From NCBI RefSeq assembly GCF_024399315.1, contig NZ_CP075170.1:2232001-2296000 (forward strand): DNA of 64,000 nt, written 5' to 3'. This document shows, one piece after another, positions 26,165 to 35,370 of this stretch. The DNA is from Chryseobacterium sp. MA9. Its GTDB lineage: Bacteria > Bacteroidota > Bacteroidia > Flavobacteriales > Weeksellaceae. The translations under genes were made by a program, and so were the position numbers. Every line of letters begins with the position of its first letter. The stretch's first letter is position 1. A model generated the notes under the pieces. It was given only the letters and a program-made list of their open reading frames with translations, was not told the origin of the DNA and did not search any database.

Positions 26165-26723
26165 TCGGATTCCAGTATTCTTCCGGTTCGTTGTTCAGTT
26201 TTGAAATATATCTTGCCAACACAAAAAGATAATCTGAAAGCCTGTTTAAATATTTAATCAATTCAGGACGTACTTCTTCTGATTCATTCAAAAAAACCAA
26301 TGAACGTTCTGCTCTTCTGCAGATGGTTCTTGCAGCGTGTAAAAAAGTTGCGGATTTTCCACCTCCGGGAAGGATAAAATACTGAAGCGGTTCCAGCTTT
26401 TCATCAAAAGAATCCATCCATTGTTCCAGTTCTTCAATTTCTGTTTCTGAAATAATGATCGGAAGGCGTGATTTCCCATTGGCCAGCATCAGTTTATCTA
26501 CTGGTGTAGCAGCTTCAGAACCTACGGTAAACAAATCAAACTGTATTTTCTTAAGTTGTCTCAATACTTTCTCATCTTCAATATGACTTTTGGCAATCCC
26601 GATGAATGAATTCAGCTCGTCTATATTTCCATAACTGTCTACTCTGGCACTGGCTTTAGAAACTCTCGTTCCGCCATATAATGCCGTCTGACCTTTATCT
26701 CCTGTCTTTGTATAAATTTTCAT
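26154..26723 (-). CDS. Cob(I)yrinic acid a,c-diamide adenosyltransferase, PduO type
   Basis: 189 residues from the ATG at 26723 (MKIYTKTGDKG, the standard family start); an upstream ATG at 26783 adds an unsupported 20-residue tail. The ATP-binding N-terminal motif is TKTGDKGQTALYGG, the Asp-containing segment is NIDELNSFIG, and the conserved RTICRRAERS helix is near residue 130. It transfers the adenosyl group from ATP to cob(I)alamin. It overlaps thiamine diphosphokinase by 11 bases, an operon of two cofactor-activating kinase-like steps. Confidence 0.92.
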   Translation of the reverse strand: MKIYTKTGDKGQTALYGGTRVSKASARVDSYGNIDELNSFIGIAKSHIEDEKVLRQLKKIQFDLFTVGSEAATPVDKLMLANGKSRLPIIISETEIEELEQWMDSFDEKLEPLQYFILPGGGKSATFLHAARTICRRAERSLVFLNESEEVRPELIKYLNRLSDYLFVLARYISKLNNEPEEYWNPNER

Positions 26724-26793
26724 AGTACTAAAATACCTCTTTTTGTAGAATGTAAAAAGTAAAATGTAGTAATAACTTCCCATTCTATCTGAA

Positions 26794-26827
26794 AAAATAA
26801 AACTGACATTAGAAATTAATGTCAGTT
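26794..26827 (-). terminator. Terminator of the leftward TonB receptor gene
   Basis: AACTGACATTA / TAATGTCAGTT stem. Read on the minus strand it is followed by TTTTATTTTTTC. Confidence 0.75.
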
Positions 26828-26911
26828 AATATTTGTGTAAACGGGTTTTTATATCTTTTAGGATTACTTTCCCTTTGTTAAGCATGAAAAAGCAAATGCT
26901 AATTCTTTTAT

Positions 26912-29332
26912 TTAGAAAGTATAATTAACATTGAGCTGAAAAGTTGTTCCGTTAAATCCAAACTGGTTTACCTCCCAAGGATATTTGAATCTTCCTCCAA
27001 GATCTGTTACTACATCTCCTTTGCTATCTATTACATCCGGATAAATATTAAGCAAATTATTTACAACTCCGGAAACTTTGAGATCTTTCGTGATTTTATA
27101 GGTTAAAACGATGTCAGTAATTACCTTACCAGAAAATGTCTGATCTTTGGCTGGATCAGTTGCATGCTGCCAGGTAACAGAACCAAAGTAAGTATTATTA
27201 AGGTTAAAATTAAATTTTGAAATATCATATGAAAGACTAAGAATAGTTTTTGTTTTGGGTCTTGCAGAGGTAATTCTGGATTGTTCTTTTCTGTCAAAAA
27301 AGTTCTCTGAGTACCCATTTTCAGCCAAAATATTCGGAACGGCAATATTATCTACTATTTTAGTTTCGTTATAATTGAAAGCAGCAATAACTCCCAATCT
27401 TCCTTTGCCAATAGCGGAAGTATAATAATTTGCGACGAAATCTACCCCTTGAGTAACTGTATTTACAGCATTGGTGAAAAACTTCAGGGAAGTTATTTTA
27501 TTATTGTCTAATATTACTTCCACAGGGTTTGTTAAATCCGGACTCCCCGGAGCACCTGTTTTATAACCAATATCTCCTGAGAAAAGTACCCGGTCTTTAA
27601 TTTTTATTCTATAATAATCTGCTGTAATAGTCAAGTTTTTAAAGGGTTTTACGGCAAATCCTCCAGTAATGTTAAAGGCTTTTTCAGCATTTAATTTTGG
27701 TACGCCAAGATCAGATCTTACAATTTGGGAGTCATTATTAAAGGTCCCCTGATTAGCTACAGTATTCCCTGTAATTTTGGTTTGAACATTGGAATAATAA
27801 ATCTGGTGTAATGAAGGTGCTCTAAATCCTGTAGAAACAGACCCACGGAAAACCAATTTATCATCCAGAAACTTATATCTTGCATTTCCTTTCCAGGAAA
27901 CATTATTTCCAAAATCACTGAAATTTTCATATCTCACAGTTCCTCCCAATAACAGGTTTTTCGTAACATCCCATTCTGCATTTATATAAGCTCCAATATT
28001 CTGACGATTTTTATTAACTTCGTTTTGAGACTGCAGTCCTGGAAATGATTCTGCACCACTTCCTATATAAGATGACTCTTCTCCTGCTTTCGCCTGATAG
28101 TTTTCATTACGCACTTCTGCTCCAGCTCCTAAAACAAGTGCACCAAAATCCCGGCTGATATCTATATTTCCTATAATATTACTGAACTGGTGGCCGCCTG
28201 CTTTAAAACGGGTTGGTGAATTGGCACCCAAAGAAACATTAATGGTATTTCCTACAACATAATCTACTGCATTAGAGCCAAAAGTTGCACTCCCATCAAA
28301 ATTCCATTTTCCAAACATTCCTTTCCACCCGGAGGTTAAATTATAATCATAAACATCTGTTTTAAATTCCGGCTGAAATCCATTGTAAGGTTGTCCTTTT
28401 GGAGTTAACAAACCAAAATCTGAAGGTACCCAATAAGGTGTTCTATACAAACCATAACTGGTCCCATTCCTGTAAGTTGTACCCCCAAAAGCATAAAATT
28501 TACCTGTTTCACTTGTTGGCAATTCAAAATTTACAAACATATTAGCAACTTTTGTCTCCGGCTGCCCAATGATCATTCCTAAACCAGGATTAGCCTGCGT
28601 CCAGGCATTATCCACACCAAAAAGTTCATCTTTTGTAACAGAACCTGCGCGGTTAGTCTTATTTTGGGATGAAAATCCTAGTGTAAGATTCAGGCTTCCG
28701 TTTTTTGCAACTTTGATTCCTGTATTAAAATCTGCTCCGATATTAAAGCCATCTCCTTTTGAAGTAATACCTGAAAAAAGATTGACCGTGCTTTTTCCAA
28801 CGCTGTTCTTAAGAATAATATTGATTACTCCTGCAATAGCATCGGAGCCATATTGTGCAGATGCACCATCTCTCAATACCTCTACATTCTGTAAGGCGGC
28901 AGATGGAATACTTTTCAGATCCGTACCTACCTCACCTTTTCCCGGTGTATCATTGACATAAATGAGAGCACTTTGATTTTTTCTTTTATTATTGACTAAC
29001 ACTAATGTTCTGGATGGCCCTAATCCTCTTAAATCTGCAGGATCAAAATGAGCCGTTGCATCAGAGACTGTTTGCTGTGATGAATTAAAAGATGGAACAG
29101 CATAGGTTAAAGCTTTATCAAAAGTAGTTTGCCCTGTGGATTTTAATTGTACAGCAGAAATATTATCAATAGGAATTGCTGAGGTAATGATGGTTCTGGG
29201 CTTAGTTCTACCCGTTGTAACCACAACTTCATCTATTTTATTTTGTTTTATGCTGTCCTGAGCATACCCCATTGCACCAGCTCCACTTAATACTAATGCA
29301 CAGATTTTTTTATTAAATAGTTCCTTTTTCAT
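26912..29332 (-). CDS. TonB-dependent outer-membrane receptor
   Basis: 806 residues: signal peptide (to about 24, MGYAQ), a TonB-box-like KIDEVVVTTGR, a plug domain (about 45-170, with VEVLRDGASAQYGSDAIAGVIN) and a 22-stranded barrel ending in the aromatic residue of NVNYTF. It imports a scarce ligand (siderophore, cobalamin or nutrient) using TonB energy. There is no CarboxypepD-like SusC N-terminal domain and no SusD neighbour, so it is a classical receptor rather than a SusC. The ligand is unknown. The cobalamin adenosyltransferase downstream is suggestive but is separated by a terminator. Confidence 0.9.
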   Translation of the reverse strand: MKKELFNKKICALVLSGAGAMGYAQDSIKQNKIDEVVVTTGRTKPRTIITSAIPIDNISAVQLKSTGQTTFDKALTYAVPSFNSSQQTVSDATAHFDPADLRGLGPSRTLVLVNNKRKNQSALIYVNDTPGKGEVGTDLKSIPSAALQNVEVLRDGASAQYGSDAIAGVINIILKNSVGKSTVNLFSGITSKGDGFNIGADFNTGIKVAKNGSLNLTLGFSSQNKTNRAGSVTKDELFGVDNAWTQANPGLGMIIGQPETKVANMFVNFELPTSETGKFYAFGGTTYRNGTSYGLYRTPYWVPSDFGLLTPKGQPYNGFQPEFKTDVYDYNLTSGWKGMFGKWNFDGSATFGSNAVDYVVGNTINVSLGANSPTRFKAGGHQFSNIIGNIDISRDFGALVLGAGAEVRNENYQAKAGEESSYIGSGAESFPGLQSQNEVNKNRQNIGAYINAEWDVTKNLLLGGTVRYENFSDFGNNVSWKGNARYKFLDDKLVFRGSVSTGFRAPSLHQIYYSNVQTKITGNTVANQGTFNNDSQIVRSDLGVPKLNAEKAFNITGGFAVKPFKNLTITADYYRIKIKDRVLFSGDIGYKTGAPGSPDLTNPVEVILDNNKITSLKFFTNAVNTVTQGVDFVANYYTSAIGKGRLGVIAAFNYNETKIVDNIAVPNILAENGYSENFFDRKEQSRITSARPKTKTILSLSYDISKFNFNLNNTYFGSVTWQHATDPAKDQTFSGKVITDIVLTYKITKDLKVSGVVNNLLNIYPDVIDSKGDVVTDLGGRFKYPWEVNQFGFNGTTFQLNVNYTF

Positions 29333-29594
29333 ATAATTGATAATTATTCAATAAATCTAGTAAAAATATTAATATTAAATATAAAAATAAATCATATGAT
29401 ATGAATAATATTCCATAAATACACAAATAGTATTTATTTACAAAACAGCAGTAAATTTACAAACATCAAGTAATTTATTAACAATCTGAAAAGAAACGTA
29501 GTAATAATTTCCTAATTACATCTGAAAAAGTGATTAACTTACATCAGGAAATAAATATAATTTCATTATTTCTGATAAGTAGTTTTCGTAGCTT
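29333..29594. other. AT-rich leader region upstream of the TonB receptor
   Basis: Very AT-rich (runs of A/T with few G/C) with no plausible ORF. It presumably holds the receptor promoter and perhaps a regulator site. No Fur-type palindrome or riboswitch fold was recognised. Confidence 0.4.
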
Positions 29595-29626
29595 GAGATT
29601 ACTTCATCTATAGCTCGCAATGGCTG
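29595..29626. repeat. TCATTGCGAGGAAC family, decayed copy 3 (inverted)
   Basis: GAGATTACTTCATCTATAGC followed by TCGCAATGGCTG keeps both ends of the element at 22990-23026 but with many changes in the middle. Confidence 0.45.
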
Positions 29627-29631
29627 TATAC

Positions 29632-29656
29632 AAAAAATGGCCGTTGAAACGGCCAT
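29632..29656 (-). terminator. Terminator of the leftward lipoprotein gene
   Basis: ATGGCCGTT / AACGGCCAT stem with a two-base loop plus closing pairs. The minus-strand read ends in TTTTTTG. Confidence 0.85.
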
Positions 29657-29663
29657 ATCCAAA

Positions 29664-30248
29664 TTATTTATTTACCTCTACGTATTGTATGATGGTCTGA
29701 TTTTTTGGGTTGTAGATAATTGTACTACTGTTGGGAAACCTTTTCAATTTATAGTATTGAATGTTTTTATCGGATTTTATATCCTCCAGAATACTTGTAT
29801 CAAAGGTATTATCGGGAAGAAATTTTGATAAAAGACTTATTTTATCAATGATGTTTTGCCCATCAATCTTACGGGCTTTCTTTTCTGATTTACTTTCATC
29901 AGAAGTAGGCTGGCCTTCTAAAAATGGGAGCAATACGGCAATGTCTGCTTTGTATTTAAAAATGTAACCTTCTGATCTTCCCGGAATTTTAATTTTTTTC
30001 CCTTTTTCTTCAGAAACAATGGCAGCCCCTGTACCGGGGAAAACCTCATTGAATTTCACATCCTGGGAATTAGTTATTGTATTGATGGATTCATTGACCG
30101 TTTTCTTCACTGTTTCTTCTACAGCCTGCTGTGCTTTCTGCTGCACAGTTTCTGTTGTTTTTTGAACAGTCTGATCAATTTTTTCCTCAATCTTATTGCA
30201 TGATACTAATAAAAAAGCGGTGACAACAGGCAAAATATACTTCTTCAT
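29664..30248 (-). CDS. Lipoprotein of unknown function with coiled-coil N-terminus
   Basis: 194 residues. The lipobox LLVSC puts the modified cysteine at 17. Residues about 20-60 are a Lys/Glu/Gln/Thr-rich heptad-like stretch (KIDQTVQKTTETVQQKAQQAVEE), probably a helix or coiled coil. The remainder is mixed and ends QTIIQYVEVNK. No family was recognised. It is monocistronic. Confidence 0.7.
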   Translation of the reverse strand: MKKYILPVVTAFLLVSCNKIEEKIDQTVQKTTETVQQKAQQAVEETVKKTVNESINTITNSQDVKFNEVFPGTGAAIVSEEKGKKIKIPGRSEGYIFKYKADIAVLLPFLEGQPTSDESKSEKKARKIDGQNIIDKISLLSKFLPDNTFDTSILEDIKSDKNIQYYKLKRFPNSSTIIYNPKNQTIIQYVEVNK

Positions 30249-30420
30249 AATTCTAATAATAGCGATTTTTGTTATTAATATCCTTCCTTCTAACGCAAAA
30301 GTAGGGCAGGATATTTTAGCAAAGAAAAAAATATTTTTTCAATATCAAAAATCCTGCTGACAAACTGTTGTCATAACCCTGTCTTACCTTTGTATCAACA
30401 ACAAACAAAAACAAAACATT

Positions 30421-30912
30421 ATGACAACTACAGCTACAGCCACTAAACAATTCATGACTTCTGAACAGCTATTAAACGACTGGCAGGGACACAGAAATCT
30501 GACGAGAAGAGTAATTGAATCTTTTCCTGAAAAAGATTTATTTGAATTTTCAATAGGCGGAATGAGACCGTTTGCAAAACTGGCAGTAGAGCTGATTGGT
30601 ATTGGCGGACCCGCTTTAAAAGGAATAGTAGAAGGTACCATGGAAGCTTATAGCGAAGAAGGTTTTAATCCAAAAACAAAAGAAGAAATTTTAAAAAAAT
30701 GGGATGAAGAAACAGAAGTAATCAACCATTATTTTAATATGATTTCTGAGGAACGTTTTCAGGAAACCTTCAATTTGTTTGGAGAATATGAATTCCCGGT
30801 ATATCAGAACATCCTTTATTTTGTAGACAATGAGGTTCACCACCGTGGGCAAGGATATGTTTATCTGAGAGCTTTGGGAATTGAACCGCCTTTCTTCTGG
30901 GAAAGATTTTAA
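30421..30912 (+). CDS. DinB-family protein
   Basis: 163 residues with the four-helix-bundle pattern of DinB/DUF664 proteins, putative metal-dependent (often thiol-transferase-related) enzymes. Candidate metal histidines are His24 (WQGHRN) and the VHHRGQG pair near 140. A perfect -7 box TACCTTTG lies at 30385-30392, 28 bases before the ATG, with a TTG only 14 bases upstream of it. The gene is alone. Confidence 0.82.
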   Translation: MTTTATATKQFMTSEQLLNDWQGHRNLTRRVIESFPEKDLFEFSIGGMRPFAKLAVELIGIGGPALKGIVEGTMEAYSEEGFNPKTKEEILKKWDEETEVINHYFNMISEERFQETFNLFGEYEFPVYQNILYFVDNEVHHRGQGYVYLRALGIEPPFFWERF

Positions 30913-31109
30913 TAAAAGCGAAGGGGTAAAATTGCAAAAAGGCGGAAATCCTGAGAAAAATTACATCTGCAATGTCATTTATTAATAGTGATTTTCCTCA
31001 ATCTAAATAACCTATATCATTTTTTGCGACAAAACAAATTTAGCTTTTTTGCGATCTTGCCTCTGGCTTATTAACCATTTCATTTATTTGCCTCAATTAA
31101 GTCTTTAAA

Positions 31110-31138
31110 CCTCAACAACTGTCTTGTTGGGGTTTTTT
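31110..31138 (+). terminator. Rho-independent terminator
   Basis: CCTCAACAA / TTGTTGGGG stem (one G-T) plus TTTTTT. It lies 197 bases after the DinB stop and overlaps the stop of the leftward WYL regulator gene. The preceding 31000-31100 region holds nothing recognisable. Confidence 0.75.
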
Positions 31139-32090
31139 ATTGATGTCTTTCTATCATTTTTACAAGCAGTTCGTTCAGTCTGGCGCGGAGACTTTCCGGT
31201 TCCAGGACGGTAGCATAATCTGCAAAAGTGATGAGCCAGCGAGGGAATCCATCACTGATCCATTCTGTTTCAAAAGTGAGTTCTACCCCATTTTCAGTCT
31301 CCACTTCTTCTATTAGTCCATAATATTTTTTAGAATTCACCAGATGAGACATTATTTTTTTGTCTACCAACAGTTTGGCTCTGACTTTATTTCCGTTTGA
31401 CTTTTTCCGGTAATCATTCACCTGTCCATATTCCTGTAAAAAGGGATTCTGAGTTTTTGAAATCTCTAAAATCCGGTCTATCCGAAATTGTCTGAAATCT
31501 TTTCTCAACGTACAGAATGCCATGATGTACCAAAAATTAAACTCAAAGAACATCCCGACAGTTTCAATAGTTCTGTTATCCACTCTTCCATCTACCGTCT
31601 GATATCTTATATTCAATTGGGTTTTGTCTGCAATGCTTTCTAAAATAATAGGAATCACATTTTTGAGAGAATCTCCGGAATCGGTATGAAAACTAAAAAC
31701 ATCAATCTGTTTTTCAATATTCTGAATCAGATTTTTATCAGAATTCCGCAATACTGAGCGCACTTTTTCCATGGCTGCCTGATAATGGCTTCCTAAACTT
31801 TGGTGAGAAAATTTCTGCATCAGCTTTTCGGCGGTAATGAAACTTAAGACTTCTTCTTTGGTAAACATAATGGGAGGAAGTTTGTACCCGTCCATTAAAG
31901 AATAGCCGTTACCTGCTTCACCCACAATAGGAATACCTGCATTTTCCAGGGTTTTTACATCACGATAAATGGTTCTGATACTTACATCGAACTTTTCAGC
32001 CAGATCCTGTGCCCGTACAACAGGTTTAGACTGTAATTGGGTAAGGATAGCCGTTACCCGATCGAGTTTTTTAAGATAGTGATCATTCAT
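31137..32090 (-). CDS. YafY-family transcriptional regulator (HTH_11 plus WYL domain)
   Basis: 317 residues. The N-terminal HTH is RAQDLAEKFDVSIRTIYRDVKTLENAGIPI-like (about 20-60), and the effector-binding WYL domain is at about 140-220, with a WCX-type C-terminus. WYL regulators sense nucleic-acid or small-molecule ligands and often act on stress genes. It is divergent from a Crp/Fnr regulator gene. A TAGCTTTG box only 7 bases upstream of the ATG suggests a very short or absent leader. Confidence 0.9.
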   Translation of the reverse strand: MNDHYLKKLDRVTAILTQLQSKPVVRAQDLAEKFDVSIRTIYRDVKTLENAGIPIVGEAGNGYSLMDGYKLPPIMFTKEEVLSFITAEKLMQKFSHQSLGSHYQAAMEKVRSVLRNSDKNLIQNIEKQIDVFSFHTDSGDSLKNVIPIILESIADKTQLNIRYQTVDGRVDNRTIETVGMFFEFNFWYIMAFCTLRKDFRQFRIDRILEISKTQNPFLQEYGQVNDYRKKSNGNKVRAKLLVDKKIMSHLVNSKKYYGLIEEVETENGVELTFETEWISDGFPRWLITFADYATVLEPESLRARLNELLVKMIERHQ

Positions 32091-32185
32091 TATGTAGCAA
32101 AGCTAAAATTCTTTTTCGAAGTATGTCTTATCAATGGGACTGCTTTTTTTATTAATTTTATTTTTCACAAAACAGTTTCTTTTTT

Positions 32186-32758
32186 ATGCGTCATACTCAT
32201 TTTGTTCAGTCTATTGAAAAAGTTTTAAAACCAGAGCAAGCAGTCATGGACGAGCTTGTTTCCCATCTGGAATCCAAAACTTACAGAAAAGGAGATTTTC
32301 TGCTAAAGGCTGATGAAACCTGCAGGTATTTTTATTTTATCGAAAAGGGACTTGTCAAACTTTTTTTTGACAATGGTGACAAAGATTTTATCATGACATT
32401 TTTTGCTGAAAATGCTTTTTTTGCTGAACTGAGCGGTTTTCTTACCGGACAACCCTCAAAATATATGATCGTTGCCCTGGAACCTACTGAGGTTCTTCGC
32501 ATACACAGAGATGTTATTGAAGGATTATGTAAGAAATATCACACTGCGGAAACACTTTTCAGCAAGCTTTATTCAAAAGCTCCCGTGAATATGATGGGAA
32601 GGATCAGTGAGATGCTGGAAGACGACGGAAAAAAACGTTATCACAATTTCATGAAACAAAGACCTGATCTTATCCAGCGCATCAGTCTTGGAGATCTGGC
32701 AGACTATATCGGGATCACTCAGGTTTCTTTAAGCAGAATCAGAGCACAGAAGTTTTAG
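32186..32758 (+). CDS. Crp/Fnr-family transcriptional regulator
   Basis: 190 residues: an N-terminal cyclic-nucleotide-binding-like beta-barrel (about 25-115, GDFLLKADETCRYFYFIEKG) and a C-terminal winged helix (LGDLADYIGITQVSLSRIR, about 170-187). No Fe-S cysteine cluster is evident, so it is not a classical FNR oxygen sensor. This short form is very common in Bacteroidota. The divergent WYL regulator and the downstream AhpD-like gene are candidate targets. Confidence 0.88.
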   Translation: MRHTHFVQSIEKVLKPEQAVMDELVSHLESKTYRKGDFLLKADETCRYFYFIEKGLVKLFFDNGDKDFIMTFFAENAFFAELSGFLTGQPSKYMIVALEPTEVLRIHRDVIEGLCKKYHTAETLFSKLYSKAPVNMMGRISEMLEDDGKKRYHNFMKQRPDLIQRISLGDLADYIGITQVSLSRIRAQKF

Positions 32759-32864
32759 AAAGGAAGCTGGAGGCTGGAAGAGGGAAGTTATTGAAGACCG
32801 GATATATATATATCATCTACCTAACAGTAACTTCCAGCTTCTAACTTCTAGCATCCAGCTTTTA
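32757..32864. repeat. Inverted repeat with GGAAG-TGGAGG arms, copy 2
   Basis: Arms AGGAAGCTGGAGGCTGGAAG and AACTTCCAGCTTCTAACTTC plus TAGCATCCAGCTT bracket a centre that includes a short TATATATATA run. It matches the arms at 11176-11312. Confidence 0.55.
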
Positions 32865-32957
32865 AAAATCTTTCCTTATAAAATTTATCTTTTGTAAAAA
32901 AAATCAGAAAAATACAGTTCTACATTTGTCACATAATTAATCAAAAAAACAAATATT

Positions 32958-33422
32958 ATGTCACAAAGAATCAATGCATTCGCGATCGGAAACAAGGCTG
33001 TAAATGCCCTTCACAACATGGGATTTCAGGTACAGAATTCATCACTGGACAATTCATTTCTTGAACTGATGTATTTCAGGGTTTCACAAATGAACGGATG
33101 TGCTTTTTGCCTGGATATGCATTCCAAAGAATTAAGAGCGAAAGGTGAAACTGAACAGAGAATATTTCTGGTAAGTGCCTGGAGAGAATGCTCGTTTTAT
33201 ACAGATAAAGAAAAGGCAGGACTGCTATGGGCTGAAACTTTAACGGCCTTAAATGGTAAAGAAGTGAATGATGAAATTTATGCTAAGGTAAGTCATTACT
33301 TTTCTGAAACTGAAATAGTAGATTTAACAATGGCAGTTATTGCCATCAACAGCTACAACAGAATTAATATTGCTTTCGGGGCAGATGTAGGTACTTATCA
33401 GGTTCCTGAAAAAGCAAATTAA
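32958..33422 (+). CDS. AhpD/carboxymuconolactone-decarboxylase-like peroxidase-related protein
   Basis: 154 residues with the AhpD-like motif NGCAFCLDMH: redox cysteines 48 and 51 and the proton-relay His55. Such proteins reduce peroxides or recycle peroxiredoxins. The all-helical CMD domain spans about 30-110. A perfect -7 box (TACATTTG, 32921-32928) precedes the gene; the nearest TTTG is 26 bases further upstream. Its position after a Crp/Fnr gene suggests stress-linked control (inference). Confidence 0.88.
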   Translation: MSQRINAFAIGNKAVNALHNMGFQVQNSSLDNSFLELMYFRVSQMNGCAFCLDMHSKELRAKGETEQRIFLVSAWRECSFYTDKEKAGLLWAETLTALNGKEVNDEIYAKVSHYFSETEIVDLTMAVIAINSYNRINIAFGADVGTYQVPEKAN

Positions 33423-33439
33423 ACAATTGATATGAAGAT

Positions 33440-33470
33440 AAAAAACTCAGCTTGTCCGCTGAGTTTTTTT
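33440..33470. terminator. Bidirectional terminator
   Basis: AAAAAACTCAGC / GCTGAGTTTTTTT hairpin between the convergent AhpD-like and ABC exporter genes. Confidence 0.88.
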
Positions 33471-33472
33471 AT

Positions 33473-35290
33473 TTAGTTTTCTTTAAAAGTATTCACCAGC
33501 TTATCGAGATTCAGACTGCGGGCTGATGCATCAAAGATCTCTCGGTAAGTGCCTTCTTTACTGTAAAGTTCATCATGAGTTCCATTTTCTACTACTCTTC
33601 CTTTTTTCATCACATAAATGATATCGGAATCCAGAATCTGCGACAGGGAATGAGAAATGATGACAACAGTTCTTCCTTCTTTTATGGCATCCAAAGAATT
33701 CTTGATCTGTTCGGTAGCAATGGCATCAAGACTGGCTGTAGGTTCATCCAGAAAGATGATCGGAGGGTTTTTAAGAAACAACCTTGCAATGGCAATTCTC
33801 TGCTGCTGTCCTCCGGAAAGCTGAGTAGCATCATGCTGGTACTGATCCGGAAGATCGATAATCTGTTCATGCAGATAAGCTTTCTTGGCGGCTTCCTGAA
33901 TTTCTTCAAAACTTGCATTCATATCTCCATAGCGGATATTATCTTCTATACTTCCCTGAAAGATGTGATTTCTCTGAAGTACCAGTCCAAGATCACTTCT
34001 CAGAAAAGTATTGTCAAATTCATTAAGATTTACTCCATCCAGAAGAATCTCTCCGGAATCCGGGAAATAAAATTTGCACAAAAGATTAATAACCGTTGAC
34101 TTTCCTGCACCACTCAGCCCTACCAAAGCCGTAGTTTTTCCGTTTTCAATTTTCATGGAAACATCATGTAAAGCCTTTGTACCGTTAGGATAAGTAAAAT
34201 CAACATTTTTCAATTCAAAAGTTCCTTTGATTTCTTTTTCTACAAAATTTCCATTTGATTCTGTCTCATTATCTGCATTCAGAATATCGAAATAGCCTTC
34301 AGCATAGATCATAGCATCATTCATATCATCATAAATTCTGTGCAGCTGGCGGATAGGTGCAGAGACATTGTTGAAAAGCATGATATGAAGCATGATTGCA
34401 CCGATGGTCATTTGCTGATCAAGCACAAGATAAACGGTTAAAAGGATAATCAAAACCACTCCAAACTGTTCTAAAAATGTTTTTAAACCATCATAAATAA
34501 AGTTGGTTCTTCTTGTGATCATCTGGCTTTCCATCAGTTCCATCTGAAGATCATATTGTTTTTTCCCTTCAAATTTTTCTCGGACAAAACTTTTAATCAC
34601 CATAATAGAATTGATCAGATTCAGAAGTCCTGAGGTCTTTTTTTCTCTCTGATTTCTAAGCTGGCGACGCACTCCTCCGAGTTTTTTGGCCTGCAGAGAA
34701 CTGATATAAAAATAAATCGGAACAATGATCGTTGAAACAAGTCCTACATAGACATTCTGCATATACATAATGATCAATGCAATAATGGCGTTGGAAAAAA
34801 GCGGAAGAATATCAATAAAAAAATTCTGCACCAGCTTGGTTAAGCTTTCTATACCACGGTCTATTCTGATCTGTAATTTCCCAGATTCATGGTTTTCATC
34901 ATTAAAATAAGCAACTCTATAGGTTAAAATTTTATCAATAGCTGACTGAGCCAACACAGAACTTACATTGATCCTGATCTTTTCGCCATAAAACTTCTGT
35001 CCGAAATTGATAAAAATATTCAGAAGTTCTTTTCCCAGCAAAATAATTGAAATAATGACAAGAATATGGATACCCTCTGTCATTGGATGTGGAAGATGGG
35101 TTAACTTAGTGACCTCATCCACCGTGTATTTCAAAACAATCGGGTTTACCTGTGCTGCGAGAGCTCCCAGAAAAGTAAGAAACAGCGTTCCATAAATCAT
35201 TAATCGGTAAGGTCTGATAAAAGGGACAAGCTGTTTATAAATTCCGAACAAGGTGACTGTTCTGTTAAAAGGTTTGGCCATAGAAATCAT
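33473..35290 (-). CDS. ABC transporter, fused permease and ATPase (exporter type)
   Basis: 605 residues. A six-helix exporter membrane domain spans about 20-320. The nucleotide-binding domain has Walker A GLSGAGKST near 388, signature LSGGQQQR near 490, and Walker B IIFLDEPTASLD. The layout is that of MsbA/BmrA-like half transporters that flip lipids or export drugs. The family works as dimers; no partner gene adjoins, so a homodimer is likely. An ATG three codons in (35281) is an alternative start. Confidence 0.9.
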   Translation of the reverse strand: MISMAKPFNRTVTLFGIYKQLVPFIRPYRLMIYGTLFLTFLGALAAQVNPIVLKYTVDEVTKLTHLPHPMTEGIHILVIISIILLGKELLNIFINFGQKFYGEKIRINVSSVLAQSAIDKILTYRVAYFNDENHESGKLQIRIDRGIESLTKLVQNFFIDILPLFSNAIIALIIMYMQNVYVGLVSTIIVPIYFYISSLQAKKLGGVRRQLRNQREKKTSGLLNLINSIMVIKSFVREKFEGKKQYDLQMELMESQMITRRTNFIYDGLKTFLEQFGVVLIILLTVYLVLDQQMTIGAIMLHIMLFNNVSAPIRQLHRIYDDMNDAMIYAEGYFDILNADNETESNGNFVEKEIKGTFELKNVDFTYPNGTKALHDVSMKIENGKTTALVGLSGAGKSTVINLLCKFYFPDSGEILLDGVNLNEFDNTFLRSDLGLVLQRNHIFQGSIEDNIRYGDMNASFEEIQEAAKKAYLHEQIIDLPDQYQHDATQLSGGQQQRIAIARLFLKNPPIIFLDEPTASLDAIATEQIKNSLDAIKEGRTVVIISHSLSQILDSDIIYVMKKGRVVENGTHDELYSKEGTYREIFDASARSLNLDKLVNTFKEN

Positions 35291-35300
35291 TTTTAAATGA

Positions 35301-35336
35301 AAAACGTACCGCTTTCAAAAGAAAAAGGTACGTTTT
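35301..35336 (-). terminator. Terminator downstream of lptB
   Basis: AAAACGTACC / GGTACGTTTT stem. On the minus strand it is followed by TTTTTCATTT, placing it between lptB and the exporter gene and making them separate transcription units. Confidence 0.75.
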
Positions 35337-35370
35337 ATTATTATGTGCAGCAAATAAATGCTTTTATATT

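Noticed and set aside
26912..29332. TonB receptor as a SusC polysaccharide importer
   Set aside because: There is no SusD neighbour and no N-terminal carboxypeptidase-regulatory domain, so it is treated as a classical receptor.
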